Source of the DNA: Antarctobacter albus
GTDB lineage: Bacteria; Pseudomonadota; Alphaproteobacteria; Rhodobacterales; Rhodobacteraceae
DNA: 64,000 nt
Reading direction: 5' to 3'
NCBI RefSeq assembly: GCF_900101505.1
Contig: NZ_FMZI01000003.1
Span: forward strand, 62,001-126,000
Each line of letters begins with the position of its first letter. The first letter of the stretch is position 1. Below are positions 1 to 8,487 of the stretch, one piece after another. The notes beneath the pieces were generated by a model that was not told where the DNA came from, ran no database searches, and saw only the letters and a list, made by a program, of their open reading frames with translations. The translations under genes were made by a program, and so were the position numbers.

Positions 1-245
1 ACGCCGTCCTTGGCCAGGGGCATTTCCTGGGGGCGGACCAGACCCGCGCGGCGATGGAACGGGACTATCTCTATCCGCGCCTCGCGGACCGCAGCGATCC
101 ACGCAGCTGGGAACTGGCCGGGGCCGAAGAGGCGCGGACAAGGGCAAAGGCCGAGGCGCGGCATATCCTGGCCACGCATCGGCCTGTTTACCTGGAGGCG
201 GCGCGGGAAAGTGCGATCCGGGCCGCCTTTCCCTGCCTGCGGTGA
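1..245 (+). CDS. Trimethylamine methyltransferase (MttB) family protein, C-terminal fragment
   Basis: Only the last ~80 codons are present and the gene begins before the window; the reading frame starts at base 3 and ends at TGA 243-245. The fragment reads GHFLGADQTRAAMERDYLYP and continues to a basic, Ala-rich helical end. This resembles the C-terminus of MttB-family corrinoid methyltransferases, where a GHFLG.x.T..x.....Y.YP block precedes the final helices. Family members move a methyl group from a quaternary amine or related donor to a corrinoid protein. The active-site region lies outside the window, so it is not possible to say whether this is a true pyrrolysine MttB or, more likely in this group, a non-pyrrolysine homologue. 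The assignment rests on this short block. Confidence 0.6.
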   Translation, partial: AVLGQGHFLGADQTRAAMERDYLYPRLADRSDPRSWELAGAEEARTRAKAEARHILATHRPVYLEAARESAIRAAFPCLR

Positions 246-258
246 GCGCGCGCGACAG

Positions 259-1707
259 TCAGGCGGCCTGGCTCTGCGCGGTCGGTCTGGGGGTGCGCTG
301 AGCAGCCGTTCCGCCGATTTTTAGTCCCGCCAGCGCGGCGGCCACTTCGGTGGCGTTCTGGCGCATGATCGAGGCGGCGGCGGTCGTCTGTTCCACCATC
401 GCCGCGTTCTGCTGGGTGACCGAATCCATCTGGCTGACGGCGGAGTTGACCTCGGAGAGGGCGGTGGACTGCTCGCTGGAGGCGGCGGCGATCGCGGCGG
501 AAAGCCCGGAGACCTTTTCAAAGCTTTCCACGATGGCCTTGAGGTTGCGACCTGCGTTGTCGATCAGGTCGACGCCGCTGGTCACTTCCTTCGAGCTGTT
601 CGAGACCAGCTCGGTGATCTGGCGCGCGGCGTCCGAGGCATTGCCCGCCAGCACCCGCACCTCTTCGGCCACCACGGCAAAGCCGCTGCCCGCGCTGCCG
701 GCGCGCGCCGCCTCGACGCCCGCGTTCAGGGCCAAAAGGTTGGTCTGAAAGGCGATGTCGTCGATCAGCCCGATGATCCGCGTGATCTGGTCCGAGGAGG
801 TCTGGATGCGGGTCATCGCGCCAGAGGCTTCCTCGACAGTGCGCGCGCCTTCCAGCGCGGTCTGCGAGGCCGTCGCGGCGACCTGGTTGGCCTCTTGCGT
901 GTTCTTGGCAGAGCTGGCCACGTTTTCGGTCAGTTCATGCACCGCAGCGGCGGTTTCTTCCAGCGATGCGGCCTGGTTGGCCGTGCGTTCCGACAAGTCG
1001 TCGGCCGCGGCCGATACTTCCTCGATGATCTTGACCAGGTTCGACATGGTACCCGTGACCTGTGTCATGGTCTCCCTCAGGTTTTCCGTGGCGCCGTTCA
1101 GCTTTCTCCGTACATCGTCGAATCGCTTGGGATAGTCGCTGCTGTCGGGGCCGGGGATGACATGGGTCAGATCCCCCTGTGCCAGTTTCTCGATCGCGGT
1201 GTCGATATGGCCAAAGGCGGCGGTCTGTTCCTCTGCGAGGATGCGGAACGTGGTTTCGACAACCCGTTCGATGTCCAGCGCGAAGGCCCGGGTCAGAACG
1301 CCGACCATGATGGCAAGGCGGCTGCGCTTGCGCCTGGGGATGCGTTTGAACAGGGCCGCGACAAGGTCGGTCGTGGCCAGCGAATAGGCGGACATGTAGG
1401 TATCAAGCGGCAGGTCGATCCGGGCATGTGTGCGCCCGATCCGGTCTACCGAGGCCATGTATTCCGTGTCGAACTCTCCTGACAGCAGGCGGGTCCAGTG
1501 CTTTTTCTGGGCATTGCGGGCGTATTCCATCCGCTCCGGCCCGTCGAAGAAGGCCGCGGTATCGGGATTGGCCTGGGCGCGCTTGTAGAAGGCTGTCAGC
1601 ACCGCGTCGAGTTCGGGTTTGAGAAGTTCCCCGACCTCACGCAGCAAACCTGCGTTTTCGCCGTCCAGCTGGAAGTGCGAGAGTTTCTGTTGAAGGTCCT
1701 TGGTCAT
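259..1707 (-). CDS. Globin-coupled methyl-accepting chemotaxis protein (HemAT-like)
   Basis: A 482-residue soluble chemoreceptor with no signal peptide or membrane segment. Residues ~1-160 form a protoglobin-type sensor domain with a likely proximal haem histidine, H94, in RIGRTHARIDL. Residues ~163-215 look like a HAMP-like linker (AIEKLAQGDL). The rest is a long MCP coiled coil whose hairpin tip, DDIAFQTNLLALNAG, lies near residues 316-330 and should contact CheA and CheW. The protein ends in a Gln/Ala-rich tail without an obvious CheR pentapeptide. Known globin-coupled MCPs drive aerotaxis by binding oxygen at haem; that role here is inferred from the family. No che genes are in the window. 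It is a single gene, convergent with the partial gene before it. Confidence 0.88.
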   Translation of the reverse strand: MTKDLQQKLSHFQLDGENAGLLREVGELLKPELDAVLTAFYKRAQANPDTAAFFDGPERMEYARNAQKKHWTRLLSGEFDTEYMASVDRIGRTHARIDLPLDTYMSAYSLATTDLVAALFKRIPRRKRSRLAIMVGVLTRAFALDIERVVETTFRILAEEQTAAFGHIDTAIEKLAQGDLTHVIPGPDSSDYPKRFDDVRRKLNGATENLRETMTQVTGTMSNLVKIIEEVSAAADDLSERTANQAASLEETAAAVHELTENVASSAKNTQEANQVAATASQTALEGARTVEEASGAMTRIQTSSDQITRIIGLIDDIAFQTNLLALNAGVEAARAGSAGSGFAVVAEEVRVLAGNASDAARQITELVSNSSKEVTSGVDLIDNAGRNLKAIVESFEKVSGLSAAIAAASSEQSTALSEVNSAVSQMDSVTQQNAAMVEQTTAAASIMRQNATEVAAALAGLKIGGTAAQRTPRPTAQSQAA

Positions 1708-1878
1708 CTGCTGTTCCGTAAATGATCGGGTCGGTACGGCAGATTAAAGCGCCCATAGGTTAACAAGCCTGTCACTGCCGGTGGCGGGGTGGGGGCTTCT
1801 TGGGCCTTGTTTTACTAAACTTGCGTGCGTTGGCAGCTGTGGAGAAATGGTTTACGAGTCAAGGGTCCATTGTCGGCA

Positions 1879-2577
1879 TCAGACCGACACCTTCTTCAGA
1901 AGGACCTCGCGCGGGGTGTCCGCCTTGGGCGCATTGTGGATCACCCGGCCACGCTCCAGCGCAATGAAGTGATCGCCAAGATCGTAAGCGAAATCAAAGA
2001 ACTGCTCGACCAGGATGATGGCCATGTCGCCCTTCTGGCGGAGGTATTTGATGACCTCTCCGATTTGCTTGATGATGTTCGGCTGGATCCCCTCAGTGGG
2101 CTCGTCCAGCAGCAGCAGCTTGGGCTGTGCGATCAGCGCGCGGGCGATGGCGAGTTGCTGCTGCTGGCCACCCGAAAGATCGCCGCCACGGCGGGCCAGG
2201 AACTGCTTGAGGATCGGGAAAAGCTCGAATGTCTCGTCCGGAATGCCCCAGTCCGACTTGGGCAGGCAGGCATATCCGGTCTCGAGATTCTCTTTCACGG
2301 TCATCAGGGGAAAGATGTCGCGGCCTTGCGGGACGTATCCGACCCCGGCCCGCGCCAGCGCGTGCGCTGGTGTCGTGCGGGCGATGTCCGCCCCGTCCAG
2401 CACCATCGCGCCGCCGGACCGCGCATGAGTGCCCGAGATCGCCTTGAGCAGGGATGTCTTGCCCACGCCGTTGGTGCCCATCAGGCAGGTGACCGCGCCG
2501 GGTCTTGCCTCCATCGAGATGTCGTAGAGAATCTGGCTGTGGCCATAGTGCAGTGTCAGGTCGGAGAGGCTCAGCAT
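1879..2577 (-). CDS. urtE: Urea ABC transporter ATP-binding protein UrtE
   Basis: A 232-residue ABC ATPase, last gene of the urt operon. Walker A is GTNGVGKTS, the signature is LSGGQQQQLAIARA and Walker B is LLLLDEPTEGI, all intact. This is LivF-type, and the position after a LivG-type ATPase and two LivH/LivM-type permeases fits UrtE. The start is the ATG at 2577 (MLSLSDLTLHYG), because upstream in-frame sequence has no family similarity and crosses the urtD-urtE gap. That gap of about 90 bp carries a copy of a dispersed repeat. UrtE powers high-affinity urea uptake at the inner membrane together with UrtD. Confidence 0.93.
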   Translation of the reverse strand: MLSLSDLTLHYGHSQILYDISMEARPGAVTCLMGTNGVGKTSLLKAISGTHARSGGAMVLDGADIARTTPAHALARAGVGYVPQGRDIFPLMTVKENLETGYACLPKSDWGIPDETFELFPILKQFLARRGGDLSGGQQQQLAIARALIAQPKLLLLDEPTEGIQPNIIKQIGEVIKYLRQKGDMAIILVEQFFDFAYDLGDHFIALERGRVIHNAPKADTPREVLLKKVSV

Positions 2578-2630
2578 GGGGTGGGCTTTCCTGTCGTCCG
2601 GGCGCCGCGCGCGGGAACGTGGGCGCATTG

Positions 2631-2653
2631 GGGTATTTTCACCAAGAAGAAGC
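2631..2653. repeat. Dispersed repeat copy in the urtD-urtE gap
   Basis: GGGTATTTTCACCAAGAAGA followed by AGC. It belongs to the same family as 9642-9664, 33800-33823, 33846-33866 (inverted), 44724-44746 and 44769-44792 (inverted). Here it is a single unpaired copy inside an operon, so it is unlikely to form a strong terminator by itself. Confidence 0.65.
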
Positions 2654-2666
2654 GGCAAGGCATCGT

Positions 2667-3410
2667 TCAGCGGCCCAGGTAGACTTCGATCACCTGCGGG
2701 TTGCTGGTGACATGGTCGATCGAGCCCTCGGCCAGAACCGATCCCTCGTTCAGCACGGTGACCTTGCAATTCAGGCGGCGGACGAACTCCATGTCATGTT
2801 CGACCACGACGACGGCCCGGGTCCTGGCCGCCTCGACCAGCATTTCGGTGGTCTTTTCGCGTTCTGCCGGGGTCATGCCGGCGGCGGGTTCGTCGACCAG
2901 CAGGAGCCGCGGTTCCTGCGCCAGCAGCATGCCGATCTCCAGCCACTGTTTCTGGCCGTGGGAGAGTTCGCCGGCGGGGCGGGTGAGACTGTCGGTCAGG
3001 CCGGTCTGTTCGGCGATTTCCTCGATGCGCTCGGCGCCTCGTTTCGTCTTCTTGTAGAACAAGACGTCGAAGGGGCCGCGCGGGTTCTTTAACGCCATCG
3101 CCAGGTTCTCACGGACGGTTTGCGCCTCGAAGACGGTGGGTTTCTGGAACTTGCGGCCGATGCCTTCGCGGGCGATTGCGGATTCCGACATGCCCAGCAG
3201 CGAGATACCCTTGTCGCCCCACAGGACATGGCCCTCGTCCGGCTTTGTCTTGCCGGTGATGATGTCCATGAAGGTGGTCTTGCCGGCGCCATTGGGGCCG
3301 ATGATGGCGCGCAACTCGGGCTCTCCGATCTGGAAGGAGAGCGAGTTTATCGCCTTGAACCCGTCGAAGGAGACCGAAACGCCGGACAGTTCTAGCAGGG
3401 TCTTACTCAT
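2667..3410 (-). CDS. urtD: Urea ABC transporter ATP-binding protein UrtD
   Basis: A 247-residue LivG-type ABC ATPase with Walker A GPNGAGKTTF, signature LSHGQKQWLEIG and Walker B LLLVDEPAAGM. The start is ATG 3410 (MSKTLLELSG), which overlaps the urtC stop codon in an ATGA junction and so implies translational coupling. The phrase ELSHGQKQWLEIGMLLAQEP is typical of UrtD as opposed to LivG. It forms the ATPase pair with UrtE beneath the UrtB/UrtC membrane channel. Nothing in the gene looks truncated or unusual. Confidence 0.94.
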   Translation of the reverse strand: MSKTLLELSGVSVSFDGFKAINSLSFQIGEPELRAIIGPNGAGKTTFMDIITGKTKPDEGHVLWGDKGISLLGMSESAIAREGIGRKFQKPTVFEAQTVRENLAMALKNPRGPFDVLFYKKTKRGAERIEEIAEQTGLTDSLTRPAGELSHGQKQWLEIGMLLAQEPRLLLVDEPAAGMTPAEREKTTEMLVEAARTRAVVVVEHDMEFVRRLNCKVTVLNEGSVLAEGSIDHVTSNPQVIEVYLGR

Positions 3411-4570
3411 GATTTCCTCGCGATCTTGTCGACCAGCCCGCCCAGGCCCTGCGGTGCGAACAGGGTGACGGCGACGAACGAGAGGCCCAGCAGAACAAGC
3501 CACCAGTCGGTCCACTGGATGGTGTAGAAGCCGAGGTTGATGTCGGGCGCGCCGCCGCCGGTGAACCAGCTCGAGGCGAGGGTGACGAAGACGGTGCCCA
3601 TTACCGCGCCATAGAGCCGTCCGCGCCCGCCGATGGCGACCCAGACCGCAAGGTAGATCGAGGCGATGGGGGCGATTTCCGCCGGGTTGATGATGCCGGC
3701 CTGCGGGTAATAGAGCGCGCCCGCGATGCCCGCGATCACCGCCGTCAGGGTGAAGACGAAGAGCTTGTAGCTTTCGACGTGGTAGCCGAGGAAGCGCACC
3801 CGGGTTTCATCGTCGCGGATGGCGCGGATCACGCTGCCCATCTTGCCCGAGACGACCCAGGCGAAGAGGATGTATCCCAGCGCAAGCGCCAGGGCTGAGG
3901 CCCAGAAGAAGACCATCGAGACCATGCTTTGCGGGGTGCTCTCGAATCCGGGGATGTTTTGCAGGCCGGACAGGCCGTTGTTGCCGCGCAAGCCGCTGTC
4001 GTTCTGGAACAGGTAAAGCGAGAGCGCCAGGGTCATGGCCTGGGTCAGGATCGAGAGATAGACGCCGGTCACGCGCGAGCGGAAGGCCAGCCAGCCAAAG
4101 ACCAGCGCCAAGAGGCCCGGGACCAGCACCACCATCAACAGTTGCAGGGGCAGGGAATGGGCAAAGGCCCAGATCGGCGGGAACTCGGACGCCCCGACCA
4201 CGCCGAAGATCTGGCTGGCAATGGCGTCAGAAACCTCTTGCGGACTGGGCGGGACCACCTGTGCGGCCATACTGTCAGTGACGATGGTTTCGGTGCGGGC
4301 ATACATCAGCCACATGCCGATGGCGTAGCCGCCGATCCCGAAAAAGGCGAAATGGCCCAGGCTGAGGATGCCGCAATAGCCCCAGACCACGTCCATCGCG
4401 ATGGCGACGAGGCACAGGCACAGGGTCTTGCCCAGGGTCTTGACGAAACTGGTGGAGATGAAGCCCGTCCCGGTCGCCTCGGCCATCAGGGTGACGGCCA
4501 GCGTGAAGATCCCGAGGAAGGCGAGAAACCAGAGAACCGAGGGGTTCCGGGCAATGAAGCTGCGGTTCAT
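3407..4570 (-). CDS. urtC: Urea ABC transporter permease UrtC
   Basis: A 387-residue LivM-type permease. It has a hydrophobic N-terminus, about ten predicted membrane segments and the LivM-like block GYCGILSLGHFAFFGIGGYA near residues 60-80. The start is ATG 4570 (MNRSFIARNPS), preceded by a GGAG about 8 bases upstream. It follows urtB after a ~200-bp GC-rich gap and overlaps urtD by four bases. An acidic and polar stretch (about residues 105-150) lies between membrane helices, an insert common in UrtC. With UrtB it forms the inner-membrane urea channel. Confidence 0.93.
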   Translation of the reverse strand: MNRSFIARNPSVLWFLAFLGIFTLAVTLMAEATGTGFISTSFVKTLGKTLCLCLVAIAMDVVWGYCGILSLGHFAFFGIGGYAIGMWLMYARTETIVTDSMAAQVVPPSPQEVSDAIASQIFGVVGASEFPPIWAFAHSLPLQLLMVVLVPGLLALVFGWLAFRSRVTGVYLSILTQAMTLALSLYLFQNDSGLRGNNGLSGLQNIPGFESTPQSMVSMVFFWASALALALGYILFAWVVSGKMGSVIRAIRDDETRVRFLGYHVESYKLFVFTLTAVIAGIAGALYYPQAGIINPAEIAPIASIYLAVWVAIGGRGRLYGAVMGTVFVTLASSWFTGGGAPDINLGFYTIQWTDWWLVLLGLSFVAVTLFAPQGLGGLVDKIARKS

Positions 4571-4773
4571 TTCGGCGCTCCGTTCTTGGGATTGCTCCGG
4601 TCGGGGGCAGGGGGGCGGTTTCGGGCATCGGGCGGCTCTGCCCCCGGCCTGCGGCCTCCCCCGGCGTGTTTCGGGCCCAAGGAAGACGGGGCGTGCGCGC
4701 TGGTGCCGGTGGCGGCGCCACATGTGTGCGGGATCAGGACGCCGTGGCTATGGCTGCAGAACAGGGTGCGCAT
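4567..4773 (-). CDS. Possible 68-residue His/Pro-rich ORF linking urtB and urtC
   Basis: An open frame that begins 5 bp after the urtB stop and ends in a four-base overlap with the urtC ATG. An AGGAG lies about 10 bases before its ATG. The first part is Cys- and His-containing (MRTLFCSHSHGVLIPHTCG); the rest is Pro/Arg-rich and read from a GC-rich palindromic stretch that looks like a non-coding repeat (about 4620-4670). The arrangement fits a coupled gene, but the composition argues that the end is chance read-through. No family was recognised. Treat it as unproven. Confidence 0.2.
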   Translation of the reverse strand: MRTLFCSHSHGVLIPHTCGAATGTSAHAPSSLGPKHAGGGRRPGAEPPDARNRPPAPDRSNPKNGAPK

Positions 4774-4777
4774 GGTC

Positions 4778-6721
4778 TCAGTCTCCTGCCGCGCGGCCCT
4801 TGAGGGCGACGATGCCCTTGGGACGGAACTGGATGAAGAGGATGATGAAGAGGATCATGTAGGTCTGTGCCGCCAGGGTGTTCGACGGGTTGAACCATTC
4901 GATCCCCTTTTGCAGCGTGCCGATCATGAAGGCACCGGCGAGCGTGCCCCAGACATTGCCCACACCGCCCACAACCACGGTCATGAAGCTTTGCACGATA
5001 TAGTCGGCGCCCATTTCCGATGTCACCTTGGCATAAAGCCCGATGGCCACACCGGCGATCCCGGCGATGCCAGAGCCCAGGCCGAAGGTCATCATCTTGA
5101 TCCTGTCCGGGTTGATGCCCATCGAGGCAGCCATGCGCGGGTTCTGTGTCACGGCGCGTACCTCCAGCCCCAGCCGGGTGCGTTTCAGGATGAAAAGAAG
5201 AAGGGCCAGGAACAGCAGGGCCAGCACGAAGATGGCGATGCGGATATAGCTGATGGCGATCACGTCGTTGATCTGCCATGCGCCGTCCAGCCAGTCGGGC
5301 GAGGTCAGCGGGCGGGCCTGGGTGCCGAAGATGTTCTTCGCCAGCTGCTGCAGGGCAATCGAGACGCCGAAGGTGGCCAGCAGGGTTTCCAGCGGGCGGT
5401 TGTAGAGCCAGCGGATCACCAGGCGTTCCATCGCCACGCCGGCGCCAAAGGTGACGGCAAAGGCCAGCGGCAGGGCGACGATGAGCGACAGCGTGTAATC
5501 GGGAATGAAAAGCTGGACGACGTAGCCGGTGTAGGCGCCCATCATGATGAATTCGCCATGCGCCATGTTGATGACGCCCATGACGCCAAAGGTGATGGCC
5601 AAACCGATGGCGGCGAGGAAGTAGATCGAGGCCAGCGAGATGGCGTCCAGCGCGAGATCGCCTGCCTGGCTCATCCCGACGCGGGTCTGAACCGCGTCCT
5701 GGGTCCTTTCGGCGGCATCGGTGATGGCACTGTCCGGCTCGTCGTAAGCCTCGTAGATGGTCCAGGCGGCAAGGGTTTCGGCGATGATCTCGGGCGTGGC
5801 GCGCGGCGGCAGCGTTCCGGCCTCGGCCAGGGTGTCATAGGCGCGCAGGCGCCGGTCGGACGTGCCAAGCTGGCCGACCGGGATACCGCCGACCTTGCCG
5901 TCCTCGACGTGGCGTTCCAGCGTCGTGCGGATCGAAGAGGCATCGACCAGCGCGGGCAGGTCTGTCTGTTCTCCGATCATGGCATAGGCCTCGGCCTCGG
6001 GCAGATCGGTTCCGGGCACAAGAACGCGGGCGATATTCGCGTCCTCGGGTAGGTCCTCGGCGATTTCGGTCCGGGTGGCGAGGATCTGGGACAGGACGGC
6101 GCGGGCATCGACGCTGAGGTCGGAGGACAGCGCCTCGATGGCCTCGATGCGGGCTTCGGACGTGTCACCGAAACGGGCGACAAGGTAATTCAGCAGACGT
6201 TCCTTGCGCGTTTTCAGCGCGGCGTCCGGTTCGCCGTCGATGGAGGCGGCGAGCGGAGGAATCTGGCTGGGATCCAGCCCGCGCGCGATGGCATCGACGG
6301 CGTCCTGGCGCTTGGTGATGTCGGGGTCGGAAAGCTGGAACTGGACCAGCGTTTCGGCGATGGCGCGGCGTACCCCGCCGTTCGGCTTGATCTGGTCGAG
6401 AGCATCCGATGCGACGCCGGTCGCGACGGCGTCACCGCTGGTGAGGTCCAGCAGGGTCAGCGTGTCGCCCGTTTCCTCGATGTAGAAAAACAGCCCGTCC
6501 GCTTCACGGACGTAGACGGCCTTGCCCTGCCAGCGTTCCAGAAAGCGCGGCACCTCGGGCAGGCCGGAAGCCGACAGCGCCTCGAGCACAGGGGTGACGG
6601 TGCGGCGCGACGGCTTGGCGACTTCCTCCTGGTGCTCTTGCAGGAGCGATTGCAGATCCTGGGAGAAGCCGGGCGCGGGCAGCCACGCGATCAGGAGAAC
6701 CGCAAGAAGGGCACGGAGCAT
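4778..6721 (-). CDS. urtB: Urea ABC transporter permease UrtB
   Basis: A 647-residue LivH-type permease. The first ~19 residues form a signal peptide (MLRALLAVLLIAWLPAPGFS). They are followed by a long extracytoplasmic region, residues ~20-340, rich in short helices and Ala/Asp (for example KRQDAVDAIARGLDP), like helical repeats. The membrane domain starts near residue 350 and includes GVINMAHGEFIMMGAYTGYV, the permease block shared with LivH. The large N-terminal region is normal for UrtB and distinguishes it from LivH. The gene follows urtA by about 105 bp and is the second gene of the operon. Confidence 0.93.
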   Translation of the reverse strand: MLRALLAVLLIAWLPAPGFSQDLQSLLQEHQEEVAKPSRRTVTPVLEALSASGLPEVPRFLERWQGKAVYVREADGLFFYIEETGDTLTLLDLTSGDAVATGVASDALDQIKPNGGVRRAIAETLVQFQLSDPDITKRQDAVDAIARGLDPSQIPPLAASIDGEPDAALKTRKERLLNYLVARFGDTSEARIEAIEALSSDLSVDARAVLSQILATRTEIAEDLPEDANIARVLVPGTDLPEAEAYAMIGEQTDLPALVDASSIRTTLERHVEDGKVGGIPVGQLGTSDRRLRAYDTLAEAGTLPPRATPEIIAETLAAWTIYEAYDEPDSAITDAAERTQDAVQTRVGMSQAGDLALDAISLASIYFLAAIGLAITFGVMGVINMAHGEFIMMGAYTGYVVQLFIPDYTLSLIVALPLAFAVTFGAGVAMERLVIRWLYNRPLETLLATFGVSIALQQLAKNIFGTQARPLTSPDWLDGAWQINDVIAISYIRIAIFVLALLFLALLLFILKRTRLGLEVRAVTQNPRMAASMGINPDRIKMMTFGLGSGIAGIAGVAIGLYAKVTSEMGADYIVQSFMTVVVGGVGNVWGTLAGAFMIGTLQKGIEWFNPSNTLAAQTYMILFIILFIQFRPKGIVALKGRAAGD

Positions 6722-6826
6722 GTGTCAGCCTGTGTCTTGGGAGGGGGTGGGGCAGGGCGGTCGGGCCGCCCTGCCAGAGTAACCTTGGTCGCCGGGGCGG
6801 CATGGCGGCCGCCCCGAGAGGTATCA

Positions 6827-8107
6827 TCAGTAGTTCGACTTGATCTGGACGCAGGTCTCGGTCTCGGTGTTGTACATGCCGCAGCCGAGGTCTTTCCAAT
6901 CCGACTTCAGCACAGCCGATTCCGGCAGGAAGTCGGTCCAGGCGTCGCCGGGAACCGGGTCGGTCTGGCTGATGATGTCGAACTGGCCGTCCTCTGTGAT
7001 CTCGCCGATCAACACCGGCTTGGTCAGGTGGTGGTTCGGCAGCATGACCGCGGTGCCGCCGGTCAGGTTCGGGAATTCCTGCCCGTACATGGCGGTGCGG
7101 ACAGCATCCACGTCGGTGGTGCCGGCCTGGGTCACGGCGTTCACCCACATGTTGAAACCGATGTAATGCGCTTCCATCGGGTCATTGGTCACGCGGTCTT
7201 CGCCCATGCGGGCCTTCCACGCGGCGACCCATGCCTCGTTGGCGTCGGTTTCGGCGGACTGGAAGTAGTTCCAGGCGGCCAGGTGACCGACCAGGTTCAC
7301 GGTGTCGAGGCCCGAAAGCTCTTCTTCACCGACCGAGAAGGCGACAACCGGGATATCGTCAGCGGAAATGCCGGCGGCGGCCAGTTCCTTGTAAAAGCCG
7401 ATGTTGGCGTCGCCGTTGATGGTCGAGATCACGCCGACCTGCTTGCCGTCCTCGCCCAGGGCGACGACGTCCGCGACGATGGTGGCCCAGTCAGAATGAC
7501 CGAAGGGCGTGTAGTTGACGAAGATGTCCTCTTCGGCGATGCCCTTCGATGCCAGGTAGCTGGCCAGGATGTTGTTCGTGGTGCGCGGATAGACGTAGTC
7601 GGTGCCCAGCAGGGCGAATTTCTCGACGCCCAGTTCCTCGAGGAAGTAATCCACGGCGGGGATCGCCTGCTGGTTCGGCGCGGCGCCAGTGTAGAAGACG
7701 TTCTTGGACGATTCCTCGCCTTCGTACTGCACCGGGTAGAACAGCAGGCCGTTGAGTTCCTCGATCACCGGCAGCACCGATTTCCGCGACACGGAGGTCC
7801 AGTTGCCGAAGATCACGTCGACCTCGTGCACGGTCAGCAGTTCACGCGCCTTTTCGGCGAAGAGCGGCCAGTCCGAGGCCGGGTCGACCACGACGGCTTC
7901 AAGCTCGCAGCCCAGCAGGCCGCCTTTTTCGTTCTGGTCCGCCACCAGCATCAGCATGGTGTCTTTCAGCGTGGTTTCCGAAATCGCCATCGTGCCGGAC
8001 AACGAGTGCAGGACGCCGACCTTGATGGTGCAGTCCTGGGCGCTTGCGCTGCCCGCGATGATGGCCAGTGCGGCAGCACCGGACAGAAGTTTCGTGAAAC
8101 GGTTCAT
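6827..8107 (-). CDS. urtA: Urea ABC transporter substrate-binding protein UrtA
   Basis: A 426-residue periplasmic binding protein. The signal peptide is MNRFTKLLSGAAALAIIAGS with cleavage near ASAQ-D, and the mature protein starts DCTIKVGVLHSLSGTMAISE, a hallmark of UrtA. It has no lipobox. The start is ATG 8107, with GGGGAG about 8 bases upstream; longer in-frame extensions run through the promoter region. It is the first gene of urtABCDE and is usually the most strongly expressed component. A 15-bp palindrome 64 bp upstream of the start codon may be an operator. In this family expression usually responds to nitrogen status, but no clear NtrC or sigma-54 site was found. Confidence 0.95.
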   Translation of the reverse strand: MNRFTKLLSGAAALAIIAGSASAQDCTIKVGVLHSLSGTMAISETTLKDTMLMLVADQNEKGGLLGCELEAVVVDPASDWPLFAEKARELLTVHEVDVIFGNWTSVSRKSVLPVIEELNGLLFYPVQYEGEESSKNVFYTGAAPNQQAIPAVDYFLEELGVEKFALLGTDYVYPRTTNNILASYLASKGIAEEDIFVNYTPFGHSDWATIVADVVALGEDGKQVGVISTINGDANIGFYKELAAAGISADDIPVVAFSVGEEELSGLDTVNLVGHLAAWNYFQSAETDANEAWVAAWKARMGEDRVTNDPMEAHYIGFNMWVNAVTQAGTTDVDAVRTAMYGQEFPNLTGGTAVMLPNHHLTKPVLIGEITEDGQFDIISQTDPVPGDAWTDFLPESAVLKSDWKDLGCGMYNTETETCVQIKSNY

Positions 8108-8170
8108 TCCTGTCTCCCCGCGGGCGAGCGGCCCTTGTCGGCACGTTTCCGAGCGACTAGGTCCTCCCCC

Positions 8171-8185
8171 GCAACAACTTGTTGC
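8171..8185. promoter_or_regulatory. 15-bp perfect palindrome in the urtA leader
   Basis: GCAACAACTTGTTGC is a perfect inverted repeat around one central C, lying 64-78 bp upstream of the urtA start in the 380-bp divergent urt/ure control region. Its size and position fit a dimeric regulator's operator. No regulator gene is next to it. The function is inferred from position only. Confidence 0.45.
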
Positions 8186-8354
8186 ATCCAGTGTGGCGGC
8201 CTGACCGAGGTGCGAACTTGACCGGTCGCCACACGCCCTTTCCGTCCATCTCCTGAGCAGCGCGGCCTGGGCGCCTCGAGTCATCTGGCCCAGGTGCCTT
8301 TCGGTCAATCGCGGGAGGGGAGCTGACAGGTGTGTGGCAGGAAATGCCCAATTA

Positions 8355-8383
8355 TTGACCCGAAACCGGCATGAACGCCTAAT
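8355..8383 (+). promoter_or_regulatory. Candidate sigma-70-type promoter for the urease operon
   Basis: TTGACC at 8355-8360 and CCTAAT at 8378-8383 are separated by exactly 17 bp, about 105 bp upstream of the ureD start. The -35 matches the consensus at five of six positions and the -10 at four of six. This is the best plus-strand promoter candidate in the divergent region; a start site would lie near 8390. The rest of 8108-8487 holds no convincing gene. Confidence 0.4.
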
Positions 8384-8487
8384 TTGTCAGCGAAAGTTCC
8401 GGCCACCTGTCTGCGAAAGTGCCCAAGCATGTTGCATTGGCCGGTCCGCAGTGGCGGTATCGTGCCGAAAGAGGTCGCGGGGGGACC

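Noticed and set aside
3929-6052. Long plus-strand open frame of 707 codons over urtC and urtB
   Set aside because: It lies antisense to two clear transporter genes; the frame stays open because of high G+C and its product is low-complexity without motifs.
8334-8352. Possible sigma-54 site (TGGCA...TGC) upstream of ureD
   Set aside because: The distance from GG to GC is two bases short of the required spacing.
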